NCBI GenBank assembly: GCA_030668485.1
Contig: DAOUTW010000018.1
Span: 1-64,000 of the forward strand
From: Candidatus Zixiibacteriota bacterium
GTDB lineage: Bacteria > Zixibacteria > MSB-5A5 > GN15 > JAAZOE01
Length of the DNA stretch: 64,000 nucleotides
Reading direction: 5' to 3'
The notes beneath the pieces were generated by a model. The model was not told where the DNA came from and did no database searches. It saw only the letters and a list, made by a program, of their open reading frames with translations. Positions 26,504 to 35,680 of this stretch are shown here, piece by piece; position 1 is the stretch's first letter, and each line of letters opens with the position of its first letter. A program made the position numbers and the translations under genes.

Positions 26504-27589
26504 TTATTTTGACAATAAATTATAAAGTTTGATGTTTAAATACAGGGTTTCCTTACCGATTATTTTGGATTTCAAAATACCGATTTTTTCAACTTCCTTG
26601 AGGTAATCAGCTGCTGTTTGGCGTTTTGCAATACCTCCATCTACCAGGAAACTACCTTTTGTATAGGGTTGCCGAAATAGGATTTCTATTAACTCTTTGG
26701 AATAAACCCTACTTGGCAGTCTTCGCCTTGCATCTTCCATCGTTTCCAACATTAAATCACGAATATCGAGAATACGCCTTCGAGTAATATGAGCGGTTTT
26801 TTCGATGGCTTCCAGCATATAGAGAATCCACGATTCCCAATCGCCCTTTTCGGTAACCTTTCTGAGAAGCCGGTAATAGTCACTCTTGTGCTCAATGATG
26901 AAGTGACTTAAATATAGAACGGGTAAATCCAATAATTTATGAAGAACAAGAAAAAGGATATTGATGATACGTCCTGTGCGCCCGTTACCGTCAGAGAACG
27001 GGTGGATTGCTTCAAATTGATAATGAATTATAGATAGTTTAATAAGCGGATCGATGCCTGTTTCCTCGTGTATGTACTCTTCCAAGTTTTTGAGTTTGTC
27101 ACGGATAATTAATTCACCCTCTGGTGGTGTATATACTATTTCGTCTGTTGCAGGATTCATCAGGTTTGTACCTGGAGAACGGCGAATCCCCGCCTGATTC
27201 TTGGTGATAGTCTGAACGATTTTAATGAAAAGATTAGTCGAGAGAACCGCTTTCTCCCTCATTGAATTATAACCATTCCAAAGCGCCTCACGATACCGCA
27301 AGACTTCCTTTGTTGCTGAGCCCACTTGGCTCGTATTAGCGGTGATCGCTTCGAAGAGAGAATCGTTAGTCGTTATAACGTTTTCAATCTCTGAACTAGC
27401 TTTGGCTTCTTGTAGTAATACTGTGTTAATAAGCAACGCTTGATCGGGAATCGTTTCGCCCAACCCCTTCAACTCTGCCAAAGCGCGACTTGCAGTTATG
27501 GCGCGCCTAAGTACAACGGCAGTCTCTATTTCTTTTTTTGGGGGCAACAAGGGAAGGTCGTTGAATGGTCTTTGAGGATTAAATTTCAT
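26504..27589 (-). CDS. Fic-domain protein (probable AMP-transferase)
   Basis: This 361-residue Fic protein probably transfers AMP or another nucleotide moiety to target proteins. The core motif HPFSDGNGRTGRIINILF (HPFx[D/N]GNGRxGR) is complete. The N-terminal segment AKASSEIENVITT holds S-S-E-I-E-N, which fits the (S/T)xxxE(G/N) inhibitory helix, so it is likely auto-inhibited (class II). A C-terminal winged-helix-like region follows (YTKGSFLVDGGIAKRQTAADYLKEVEKIGIL). The gene is more AT-rich than its neighbours and lies inside 68-bp direct repeats, suggesting recent acquisition. Cellular targets are unknown. Confidence 0.93.
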   Translation of the reverse strand: MKFNPQRPFNDLPLLPPKKEIETAVVLRRAITASRALAELKGLGETIPDQALLINTVLLQEAKASSEIENVITTNDSLFEAITANTSQVGSATKEVLRYREALWNGYNSMREKAVLSTNLFIKIVQTITKNQAGIRRSPGTNLMNPATDEIVYTPPEGELIIRDKLKNLEEYIHEETGIDPLIKLSIIHYQFEAIHPFSDGNGRTGRIINILFLVLHKLLDLPVLYLSHFIIEHKSDYYRLLRKVTEKGDWESWILYMLEAIEKTAHITRRRILDIRDLMLETMEDARRRLPSRVYSKELIEILFRQPYTKGSFLVDGGIAKRQTAADYLKEVEKIGILKSKIIGKETLYLNIKLYNLLSK

Positions 27590-27683
27590 GGCACATAATT
27601 CCTTATTATCATAACAATAAATCTTGGGGGAGGCTTCAAGTCAATCATAATCTCTGTACTGCGGGCAACGCTATTTCTTGATA

Positions 27684-27751
27684 TGTTTGGCCACAATCAA
27701 AGACTAATCGGTGCCGGACACAACTAAATAATCGAGAAAATGATATTGCGT
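27684..27751. repeat. 68-bp direct repeat, right copy flanking the Fic island
   Basis: Matches 26147-26214 at 67 of 68 positions in the same orientation; 1,537 bp separates the two starts. No integrase or transposase lies between the copies. Confidence 0.92.
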
Positions 27752-27792
27752 CAAGGAATTGCAATTACAGACCCACACACTATTTGCGAGGA

Positions 27793-28011
27793 TCAACGCC
27801 CTACCGTTATAGATGTCCCCAACCAGAATCCGATTATCGCGCCAATGAGACCAAAAGCAAACTGCTTCTCAGATTGACCATAATCCAGTGACAAAATAAT
27901 CCATAAAGACGCGAAAAGCAGAATGAGGGATATGACAACCCGCATTATAATTGCAATGTGACTAAAGGCGAAATTCAACATCCATTTTATATCGTTGAAT
28001 TTAATACCCAT
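27793..28011 (-). CDS. small membrane protein, two predicted TM segments
   Basis: This 72-residue protein is not recognised. It has two hydrophobic stretches (IIMRVVISLILLFASLWIILSL and FAFGLIGAIIGFWLGTSITV) joined by a short polar loop (DYGQSEKQ). A plausible ATG start exists, but no clear Shine-Dalgarno. It sits between the Fic island and dnaB in AT-rich DNA. It may be a genuine orphan membrane protein; confidence is moderate because of its size. Confidence 0.5.
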   Translation of the reverse strand: MGIKFNDIKWMLNFAFSHIAIIMRVVISLILLFASLWIILSLDYGQSEKQFAFGLIGAIIGFWLGTSITVGR

Positions 28012-28375
28012 AACAATACTCCGTCGAGTAAAACTTTCTCACCTTATTTAATTGTCATTGGGTTATAATTGTATATAGCTGTCGAAATTAAATTTGTCAA
28101 ACATATTTAGGCACTTTTTTCAGAAAGTTTTTCTCGTTGCTCCACAACGAGTTACGATAACGGCAAAAAATAGTTTAAATTTTTTATATTTTTACGGCAA
28201 AAAACCCACAAATTAGCACTGCCAATAAGGTATTTCGATCACAAAAGGCCTTATCCCCTTCGTCTTCATAGCCTAATGCCGAATGTTTTTGTGGTTGGTA
28301 TACGTCTCGTGCACCAACAAAGAAAGTTGGCAGACGAGACGTCCGCCAGCCACAAAAATCAACATCCATAATTTT
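28012..28375. other. AT-rich intergenic region with a long hairpin element
   Basis: No gene is recognised. The ORF at 28184-28369 is encoded largely by the hairpin element at 28286-28359 and is rejected. The rest is low-complexity A/T sequence. Confidence 0.5.
28286..28359. repeat. long imperfect hairpin element
   Basis: TTTTTGTGG ... CCACAAAAA outer arms, then a nearly matching middle, CGTCTCG / CGAGACG, and CCAAC-AAAGAAA-GTTGG at the tip. The right arm (acgagacgtccgccagccac) resembles 56506-56525 (acgaggacgtacaccagcca), so it belongs to a dispersed family. No T-run follows on the minus strand, which argues against a simple dnaB terminator. Confidence 0.65.
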
Positions 28376-29800
28376 CTAAAACGGCGATGATGCTTCCGGG
28401 GGTTCTACCGGGCCGGACATTCCTGCTGCCAGGTTTTCGAACCGGGCGAATTCCTTGAGGAACGACAAGGTCACGGTTCCGGTCGGGCCGTTACGCTGCT
28501 TGGAAATAATAATTTCAGATTTCCCTTTGGACTCAAGAAACTTGGGATCATTCTGATCGAGATGCGACAAATAATATTCCGGGCGGTAAACGAACATCAC
28601 CAAGTCGGCGTCCTGCTCGATTGCACCCGATTCTCTCAGATCGGATAGCTGCGGCCGCTTGTCGCCGCCGCGCTGTTCGACCATACGAGATAACTGGCTG
28701 CAGGCAACGACCGGTACGCTCAATTCTTTGGCCAGCCCTTTTAAGCCCCGCGAAATCTGCGAAATTTCCTGCTGGCGGTTTTCCGATCGGCGGCTGCCGC
28801 TCATCATCTGCATATAGTCGATGATAACCAGTCCCAGATCAACCTGCGATGCCAGCCGTCGCGCCTTGGCTCTCATCTCGAGCACCGTCATCGCCGGAGA
28901 ATCGTCGATATACATCTTGGCTTCGGCCAGCGGTCCGCCGAATCGTCCCAGCCGTTCATAATCGGTTTCCGACAGGCGACCGGTGCGCAATTTATGAGAC
29001 GAAATCCGGGCACGACCGCAAATCATTCGCAAAGCCAGTTGTTCCTTTGACATTTCCAGAGAGAAAAACGCTGCCGCTTTGCCGGTTTCGAGACAGAAAT
29101 TTTCAGAGAGATTAAGGGCCAGCGCCGATTTTCCCATCGACGGACGACCGGCGACAATGATCAAATCGCCCCGATGAAACCCCGCGGTCAAGGCATCGAG
29201 ATCCTTGAAACCGGTCGGGAAACCGACCAGGCCTCCCTTGGTGTCTTTGTATTCCTCGATCGCCTCAAACGTTCGCGGCAGCAGATCCTTGACGCTGGTG
29301 AAATCAGATTTCAGGCGGTCTTCGGAAATCGCAAAAATCTTCTGTTCCGCCGCATCCAGCAGATCATCGACATCCTCTTCCTGACGGAAACACTGTCCGA
29401 TAATATCTGATGAGGCGGTGATAAGGTCGCGCAAGGTCGCTTTTTCGAGGACGATATTGGCATAATATTCGGAGTTGGCGGCTGTCGCCACACCGCTGGC
29501 CAGTTCCGTCAAATAGGTACGACCGCCGCAATCGTCAAGATCACCGGCGCGTTCCAATTCCTCCGCCACCGTTGTAATATCTGCCGGCTGAGAATGCTCA
29601 TAAAGGCCGATCACGGCATCGAAAATTTTCCGGTGTGAGGGAGCATAAAATCTGCGGCTGCTACCGAGAGCCTCGACCGCTTTGGCAATCGCTCCCTGAT
29701 CTATCAGCATCGCGCCCAGCACCGCCTGTTCGGCATCATGCGAATGAGGCGGAGTGTGTCCCGTGCGTTGCTGGCTATTTGTCTTTGTTGATCCGTTCAT
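28376..29800 (-). CDS. dnaB: replicative DNA helicase DnaB
   Basis: This 474-residue hexameric helicase unwinds DNA at replication forks. The N-terminal primase-interaction domain (PPHSHDAEQAVLGAMLIDQGAI) is followed by the RecA-like core with Walker A VAGRPSMGKSALALNLSE, Walker B LVIIDYMQMMSG and ISKQRNGPTGTVTLSF. No intein is present. The start overlaps the 3' end of the uracil-DNA glycosylase gene by 26 bp. Confidence 0.97.
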   Translation of the reverse strand: MNGSTKTNSQQRTGHTPPHSHDAEQAVLGAMLIDQGAIAKAVEALGSSRRFYAPSHRKIFDAVIGLYEHSQPADITTVAEELERAGDLDDCGGRTYLTELASGVATAANSEYYANIVLEKATLRDLITASSDIIGQCFRQEEDVDDLLDAAEQKIFAISEDRLKSDFTSVKDLLPRTFEAIEEYKDTKGGLVGFPTGFKDLDALTAGFHRGDLIIVAGRPSMGKSALALNLSENFCLETGKAAAFFSLEMSKEQLALRMICGRARISSHKLRTGRLSETDYERLGRFGGPLAEAKMYIDDSPAMTVLEMRAKARRLASQVDLGLVIIDYMQMMSGSRRSENRQQEISQISRGLKGLAKELSVPVVACSQLSRMVEQRGGDKRPQLSDLRESGAIEQDADLVMFVYRPEYYLSHLDQNDPKFLESKGKSEIIISKQRNGPTGTVTLSFLKEFARFENLAAGMSGPVEPPEASSPF

Positions 29801-30590
29801 GTTCCGCCATTAAGGTCTGCATATCTTCCCAGGTCGGCCGCTTGTATTGCTGAAAACGCAAAAGCGCCGCCGGATGGTAGGTTACTATCAAAGGAATATC
29901 TTCGAAACGATGCCATTCTCCGCGTAATTTGCCCAGAGGAGTCGTCGTCTGCAACAGGCCATGAGCCGCAATACGTCCCAAGGCACAGATTAATTGCGGC
30001 TTGATCAATCTGATCTGCTCTTTCAAATAGGGCATGCAAAGCTTCATCTCATCCGGCTGAGGATCGCGGTTGTCCGGAGGACGGCATTTGAGAATATTCG
30101 CGATATAGACATCATCGCGGGTAATACCCATCGCGATAATAATCTTATCAAGGAGTTTCCCGGCTCGCCCTACAAACGGCTCACCCTGCTGATCTTCATC
30201 CCGGCCCGGCGCCTCGCCGATGAACATAATATCGGCATTGGGATTGCCCACGCCGTACACGAATTTGGTACGGGTCAGCCCCAACGGGCATTTGGTGCAG
30301 TCGCATATCGCCTGACGATGATCATCCACGCCGGTGAATTCGACTGTCTGGTTTGGTGAAGTCTGATCCATGATTGATGTTTGATCGCCCGCATCGGGAG
30401 TGATACTTCCCGCGGCCATTTCGGCGAAGTGCTCCTCGGTTGATTTTATTTCATTCGTAGTTGATTGCGAAATATTATCATAACTTCGGTGCTGCTCAAA
30501 AATTATTTCCTTGTGACCCAGTTCCGCCTGACAACTCAACGCCCGGCGGGCCAGATCATAAACTTCCCTGATTTCGTCGTCAAACGCCAT
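29775..30590 (-). CDS. uracil-DNA glycosylase, family 4 (Fe-S)
   Basis: This protein removes uracil from DNA. I prefer the start at 30590 (MAFDDEIREVYDLARRAL), giving about 271 residues, because the longer ORF start at 30668 adds a low-similarity segment. A variable N-terminal region precedes the catalytic domain: CTKCPLGLTRTKFVYGVGNPNADIMFIGEAPGRDEDQQGEPFVGRAGKLLDKII, NILKCRPPDNRDP, CALGRIAAHGLL, and VTYHPAALLR. The conserved cysteines (CTKC, KCRPP, a later Cys) would hold a 4Fe-4S cluster. It overlaps dnaB. Confidence 0.93.
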   Translation of the reverse strand: MAFDDEIREVYDLARRALSCQAELGHKEIIFEQHRSYDNISQSTTNEIKSTEEHFAEMAAGSITPDAGDQTSIMDQTSPNQTVEFTGVDDHRQAICDCTKCPLGLTRTKFVYGVGNPNADIMFIGEAPGRDEDQQGEPFVGRAGKLLDKIIIAMGITRDDVYIANILKCRPPDNRDPQPDEMKLCMPYLKEQIRLIKPQLICALGRIAAHGLLQTTTPLGKLRGEWHRFEDIPLIVTYHPAALLRFQQYKRPTWEDMQTLMAEHERINKDK

Positions 30591-30824
30591 TTGCCGACCC
30601 TGAATTCCCTTGCTTTGATTTTCCCTACTTTTCCCGGCGTCTGCCGGAATATCCCTGAACCGGCACACCGACGCCGGATAACCCCTCAGATTCGTATGTC
30701 ATTCAATTTAAGGCTACTATTTACTATAATGACGACTGGCCCGGAAATCAATTCTATTTTTAAATTAGACGGCCTGTGACGCAAAAAACTGCAAGAGTGA
30801 CGAGAATTAACGATTGTTCACGGT

Positions 30825-32027
30825 CTAATTGCTGTCGGAAGGAAGAATATATTCCCAGATTCGGGCCGCGATCTCATCTTTGGGAGCCTTGTCGACCGCC
30901 AGAGAATCGCCTGACTTGGAAAGAATCGTCACCCGGTTGGTATCGCCGTCAAATCCAGCCCCATCTTCATTGGCATTATTGACCACGATGAAATCCAAAT
31001 TCTTGGCCTTTAATTTCTTTTTGGAATTTTCGATTTCGTTCTCGGTTTCCAGAGAGAACCCGACCATAACCTGGGATTCTTTGCGATTGGCCGACAATTT
31101 CATGAGAATATCGACGGTCGGAACCAGTTCGACCTTCATCCCCTTGTCACATTTTTTTATTTTCTGATCGAAGCTGATCGCCGGTTTATAATCTGCCGGC
31201 GCCGCCGCCATCACCAGGAAGTCGGCATCTGCAAATTCTGCCTCCACCGCCTGCGCCATCTGCTCGGTCGTCTCGATCTTAGCTACTTTAACACCCGGCG
31301 GATCTTCAAGACTCACCGGACCAGCCACAAGGTGAACCTCGCCGCCCAGTCTTTCGGCCTCGCGAGCCAGCGCATATCCCATCTTCCCCGATGATCGATT
31401 CGAGATAAAACGGACCGGATCGATAGATTCCCGACAGGCTCCGGCGGTTACCACAACTTTTTTTCCGGCCAGCGGTCCGCCCCGACCGATTTCGGCGGCA
31501 ATCAATTCGAAAATATCTTCCGGCTCCGCCATGCGGCCGGCGCCATAACTCTTGCAGGCCATTTCTCCGACGCCGACATCGGCCATGACATGCCCCATCG
31601 CCTGGAGGGTCTCGATATTTTTCTGCACCGTTGGATTGGCGAACATCCCCTCGTTCATCGACGGCGCCCAGATCACTTTTCGCTGTGTGGCGCAGATTAT
31701 GGTCGCCAGCAATGACGAACAGAAGCCATGGGACACCTGGGCAATCAAATCGGCCGTGGCCGGGGAAACGACGATCAGGTCGGGCCATTTGGAATAGCTG
31801 ATATGATGAGTGCCGGCGAATCGGTCTTTGGGGAACATCTCCACCGGAACCTCGCGGTCGGTCAGGGCCTCGAAAGTTAACGGCGTAATGAATTTGGTTG
31901 CCGCCTCGGTCATAACCACCTGGACTTCCGCCCCGGCTTTGACCAACAGCCTGACCAGATAGGCGGATTTGTAGGCCGCAATCCCGCCGCTGATCCCGAT
32001 AAGGATTTTTCGATTAGTCAGTTTCAT
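30825..32027 (-). CDS. coaBC: bifunctional phosphopantothenoylcysteine synthetase/decarboxylase
   Basis: This 400-residue enzyme performs two steps of coenzyme A synthesis. The N-terminal flavin decarboxylase (CoaC) has GISGGIAAYKSAYLVRLL, HHISYSKWPDLIVVSPATAD and APSMNEGMF. The C-terminal ligase (CoaB) has VVTAGACRESIDPVRFISNRSSGKMGYALA and DFIVVNNANEDGAGF. Both domains are full length. It is 14 bp downstream of the Smg-like gene. Confidence 0.97.
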   Translation of the reverse strand: MKLTNRKILIGISGGIAAYKSAYLVRLLVKAGAEVQVVMTEAATKFITPLTFEALTDREVPVEMFPKDRFAGTHHISYSKWPDLIVVSPATADLIAQVSHGFCSSLLATIICATQRKVIWAPSMNEGMFANPTVQKNIETLQAMGHVMADVGVGEMACKSYGAGRMAEPEDIFELIAAEIGRGGPLAGKKVVVTAGACRESIDPVRFISNRSSGKMGYALAREAERLGGEVHLVAGPVSLEDPPGVKVAKIETTEQMAQAVEAEFADADFLVMAAAPADYKPAISFDQKIKKCDKGMKVELVPTVDILMKLSANRKESQVMVGFSLETENEIENSKKKLKAKNLDFIVVNNANEDGAGFDGDTNRVTILSKSGDSLAVDKAPKDEIAARIWEYILPSDSN

Positions 32028-32041
32028 AGAAAGCGACCGAA

Positions 32042-32527
32042 CTAATTGATCGGTTCACTATCCGGATCGCCCGCCCAGACGGCGTAAGGAAATTCCGACG
32101 AGCCGGTGTCAAACATTGCCACAGAGGCGAGAATTTTCATTTCACCGATATCGATCGGATCGTTGACAAACAGGGCGCATCGATCAAGGATCATTTCCAT
32201 TTGTTCCGGAGTCAGTAAATTCAATTGCCGCAATTGCAACAGATAGCCGAATGCCTCGGGTGATATGACTCCCCGCTCGGCCTCGGAAAGAATTCGTACC
32301 GATCGACGGCTAATCTTTTTTTCGGAGAAAGAAAAACTATCCGGATAATCTTCAAAATGCTGCAACAGCCAGTTGTATGCCGACGATATTTCACTGTCGG
32401 TAAAACCCATAGATCGAAGATCGGCCGACATTTCATCTATGTTGCCTATCGTACCTTGATGATCAGTCAACTGATTCATCAGGTAAACAACTATTTCCAA
32501 AATCTTATCTTGCACAACACCTCTCAC
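32042..32527 (-). CDS. Smg/DUF494-family protein
   Basis: This 161-residue protein matches the Smg (DUF494) family: ILEIVVYLMNQL, LRSMGFTDSEISSAYNWLLQHF, RILSEAERGVISPEAFGYLLQLRQLNLLTPEQMEMILDRC. In proteobacteria smg lies near dprA, topA and def, but its biochemical role is unsettled. Here it sits between purH and coaBC. Length is close to the usual ~157 residues. Confidence 0.88.
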   Translation of the reverse strand: MRGVVQDKILEIVVYLMNQLTDHQGTIGNIDEMSADLRSMGFTDSEISSAYNWLLQHFEDYPDSFSFSEKKISRRSVRILSEAERGVISPEAFGYLLQLRQLNLLTPEQMEMILDRCALFVNDPIDIGEMKILASVAMFDTGSSEFPYAVWAGDPDSEPIN

Positions 32528-32585
32528 TCTAGTGTACTTTCAGAATTTAACCAGAGTTTTAAAATATAGCAAGCACTATGTTATC

Positions 32586-34169
32586 CTAATGACGGAAATG
32601 CCGTATTCCGGTAAACACCATGCTAACACCACACCGGTCCGCAGCAGCAATAACATCGGGATCACCCTTTGAACCACCGGGTTGGATAAAGGCCGTGACT
32701 CCTTTCTCGGCAACGACTTCCAGACCATCCGGCATCGGGAAAAAAGCATCGGAAGCACAGGTGCCGCCTTTGGCTCGGTCGCCGGCCCGCTTGACTGCCA
32801 GATACGACGAATCGACCCGGGAGGTTTGTCCCATCCCGATCCCGACCGCCGCCTTGCCCTTGCAAATCAGTACCGCATTTGATTTTACATGCTTGACAAG
32901 TTTGAACCCGAAAATCAACGATTCCATTTCCTCTTCGGTGGGCTGCTTTTTGGTCGGAATTGTCAATTGTCCCGGATCCAGATCCAGATTATCTCGTTCC
33001 TGCACCAGAATTCCGCCCCGGACATATTTGAAAACCTTGTCTGTGGTCGGCAGATTTTCCGCTATCGCCGGAAGCGACAGCAAACGACGCTGTTTTTTCT
33101 TCCTGAGCAACGCCAGCGCTTCATCGGTGAATCCGGGAGCCAGAATACATTCGACAAATTTCGTTTTGTGTAGAAGGGGCGCCACCTCCATATCGACGAT
33201 CCGATTCAATCCGATAATCGAACCGAAGGCCGACAGAGGATCGGTTTCATATGCCATTTGATAGGCATCGGCAATATTATCAGCCGCCGCCGCTCCGCAA
33301 GGATTGGCATGCTTGACCACCGCCGCGAACGGATCGGCATAATCGAGGATCATATCCAGAGTCGCGTCGATATCGGAAATATTGTTGTATGAAAGTTCCT
33401 TGCCGGCATGCTGCACGGCATCGGCCAGCGTCGGTCCTTCATACCCTTTCAGACGATAAAACGCCGCCGACTGATGCGGGTTCTCACCGTATCTCATATC
33501 CTGGACTTTTCGGAATCCGAGACCGAATCTATTTTCTCCGCCGCTGTCATCGGTTGACGAAACCGGCTTGGCCGTCCCGGAGAAATAACCGGAAATGGCG
33601 CTATCATAGCGGGCTGTCAGGGCGAAGGCCTTGCTTGTAAGGTTTTTCCGTGTTTCCAGAGTTAAGGCGCCTTCGTTTTCGGACAACTCCTTGATTATCC
33701 CGGCATAATCGGTCGGTTCGGTGACCACCGCAACGCTGTCGCTGTTTTTGGCCGCAGCGCGGACCATCGTCGGACCGCCGACATCGATATTCTCAACCTT
33801 GTCATTATGAGTAGAATTGGGGTCGGCCAGAGTCTGTTCGAAAGGATAAAGATTGACCACCACCAGGTCGATCCGTTTGTATTCCTGCTGCGACATTTCG
33901 GCCAGATGATCGTCATTGTCACGTTTGTACAAAATCCCGGCATGCACCTTGGGATGGAGTGTCTTGACCCGTCCGTTCAGAATTTCCGGGGCACCGGTAA
34001 AAGTGGCGATCGAAATGACATGAACACCGGCCTCTTTCAGCTTCGCCAGGGTGCCGCCGGTTGAAATTATCTCGACACCGAGTTCATCAAGTTTTTGAGC
34101 CAGTTCAATCAGACCCGTCTTATCCGAAACTGAAATCAGCGCCCGCTTTATTTTCACCAAATCTTCCAT
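32586..34169 (-). CDS. purH: AICAR transformylase / IMP cyclohydrolase
   Basis: This 527-residue bifunctional enzyme makes the last two steps of IMP synthesis. The N-terminal MGS-like cyclohydrolase domain begins RALISVSDKTGLIELAQKLDELGVEIISTGGT; the C-terminal transformylase has RYGENPHQSAAFYR, VKHANPCGAAAADNI, KSNAVLICKGKAAVGIGMGQTSRVDS and FFPMPDGLE. It follows purC by 12 bp in a purN-purC-purH run. Confidence 0.97.
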   Translation of the reverse strand: MEDLVKIKRALISVSDKTGLIELAQKLDELGVEIISTGGTLAKLKEAGVHVISIATFTGAPEILNGRVKTLHPKVHAGILYKRDNDDHLAEMSQQEYKRIDLVVVNLYPFEQTLADPNSTHNDKVENIDVGGPTMVRAAAKNSDSVAVVTEPTDYAGIIKELSENEGALTLETRKNLTSKAFALTARYDSAISGYFSGTAKPVSSTDDSGGENRFGLGFRKVQDMRYGENPHQSAAFYRLKGYEGPTLADAVQHAGKELSYNNISDIDATLDMILDYADPFAAVVKHANPCGAAAADNIADAYQMAYETDPLSAFGSIIGLNRIVDMEVAPLLHKTKFVECILAPGFTDEALALLRKKKQRRLLSLPAIAENLPTTDKVFKYVRGGILVQERDNLDLDPGQLTIPTKKQPTEEEMESLIFGFKLVKHVKSNAVLICKGKAAVGIGMGQTSRVDSSYLAVKRAGDRAKGGTCASDAFFPMPDGLEVVAEKGVTAFIQPGGSKGDPDVIAAADRCGVSMVFTGIRHFRH

Positions 34170-34181
34170 TGTCTCCCTCCA

Positions 34182-35072
34182 TTAGTCGGTCAAACGCGCG
34201 ACCACTTCCTGGTACTTCCTTAGCGTCTTTTGTACCACCTCATCCGGAAGCTCCGGACCCGGGGCGGTTTTGTTCCAATCGAGCGTGTCAAGATAATCGC
34301 GAACGATCTGTTTGTCAAATGATGGTTGCGATTGTCCCGGCTGATATTTATCCATCGGCCAGAAGCGTGACGAATCGGGCGTCATGACCTCGTCGATAAT
34401 CATCAACTTTTCTCCATCAAACCCGAATTCAAACTTGGTATCGGCGATAATGATCCCTTTAGTCAAAGCGAATTCGGCCCCTTTGGTATAGACCTCAAGC
34501 GATTTGTCCCGACACAGAGCCGCCGTTTCCGGACCGACCATCTCGACCATCTTTTCAAACGAGATATTGATATCATGCCCTTCCTCGGCCTTGGTCGAGG
34601 GAGTGAAAATCGATTGTGGCAATTTATCCGATTCTTTGAGGTCATCGGGAAATTCGATATTATGCAGGGTGGAGCTGCCTTCGGCGCGAGCTTTCTTATA
34701 TTCCTTCCACATCGAACCGGAGATATATCCCCGAACGATACATTCGACATCGACTCGTTTTGCCTTTTTAACGATCATCGACCGACCCTCAAGAACCTCG
34801 GCGTATTTCTTCAATTCGTCGGGATATTCTTCTATGTCCGCCGTGATCATGTGATTGTCGATAACGTCCTTGAGGAAATCGAACCAGAACACCGAGATCG
34901 CGGTGAGGACTTTTCCCCTTCCCGGGATACCGTTCGGCATGACCACATCGAAGGCCGATACCCGGTCGGTAGCGATAAACAACAGCCGATCGCCCAGGTC
35001 ATAAATATCTCGGACTTTTCCCCGCCATGAAAGGGGGAATTCTTTTATATCGGTGGTCAGTACTTCCTTCAT
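34182..35072 (-). CDS. purC: SAICAR synthase
   Basis: This 296-residue ATP-dependent ligase joins CAIR and aspartate. Motifs are [62 protein letters not shown] and [30 protein letters not shown]. This is the ~300-residue form. It overlaps the purN stop by 4 bp. Confidence 0.97.
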   Translation of the reverse strand: MKEVLTTDIKEFPLSWRGKVRDIYDLGDRLLFIATDRVSAFDVVMPNGIPGRGKVLTAISVFWFDFLKDVIDNHMITADIEEYPDELKKYAEVLEGRSMIVKKAKRVDVECIVRGYISGSMWKEYKKARAEGSSTLHNIEFPDDLKESDKLPQSIFTPSTKAEEGHDINISFEKMVEMVGPETAALCRDKSLEVYTKGAEFALTKGIIIADTKFEFGFDGEKLMIIDEVMTPDSSRFWPMDKYQPGQSQPSFDKQIVRDYLDTLDWNKTAPGPELPDEVVQKTLRKYQEVVARLTD

Positions 35073-35680
35073 TGTTTTCTCTCCTTAAGTATTTTCTCCG
35101 CCAGGCTCTTTATAACCCGCGGATATAACTGATGTTCCACTTCGAGTACCCGTGCGGCCAACGTTTCCGGCGTGTCGTCGGGATAAACCGGTATCTTTTC
35201 CTGTTCAATGATCTGCCCGTGGTCGTAGATTTCGTCCGTATAATGAATAGTTGCGCCGGATTCCTTTTCGCCTGCCTCAATTACCGCCCGGTGAACTCGC
35301 ATACCATACATTCCCTTGCCGCCAAATTTAGGCAACAAAGCCGGGTGGATATTTACGATACGATGGCGGTAAGCTTTTATCACCACCGGCGGAAGCTTTC
35401 TTAAATATCCGGCCAGAGCAATCATATCTACGCCATGCTCGTTCAGGATTCCCAGGAGATGGTGGCCGGCCGTATCACTGTCGGAAAAGCTTTTTCTCAG
35501 GAAGAGATGGCGGTCGATTCCGGCTTTCTCGGCGCGAACCAGCCCATAGGCGTCCTTTTTGTTAGATATCACCAGGACGACTTCGCCGGGAATAGAACCG
35601 CTCCGGCAGCTATCAATTATCGATTGCAGGTTGGACCCGGAACCGGATGCAAACACCGCCAAACGAAGCTTGTCAGCCAT
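35069..35680 (-). CDS. purN: phosphoribosylglycinamide formyltransferase
   Basis: This 203-residue enzyme formylates GAR with 10-formyl-THF. It has [62 protein letters not shown] with the catalytic Asn-His and the Asp of YDHG. The start overlaps the gatB stop by 8 bp, tying purine genes to the amidotransferase genes. Confidence 0.97.
   Translation of the reverse strand: MADKLRLAVFASGSGSNLQSIIDSCRSGSIPGEVVLVISNKKDAYGLVRAEKAGIDRHLFLRKSFSDSDTAGHHLLGILNEHGVDMIALAGYLRKLPPVVIKAYRHRIVNIHPALLPKFGGKGMYGMRVHRAVIEAGEKESGATIHYTDEIYDHGQIIEQEKIPVYPDDTPETLAARVLEVEHQLYPRVIKSLAEKILKERKQ

Noticed and set aside
26239-26532. 97-residue ORF with MMMMMMM
   Set aside because: Encoded by the GAT microsatellite and palindrome cluster; no RBS and no family.
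28184-28369. 61-residue ORF after dnaB
   Set aside because: Mostly the translation of the 74-bp hairpin element.
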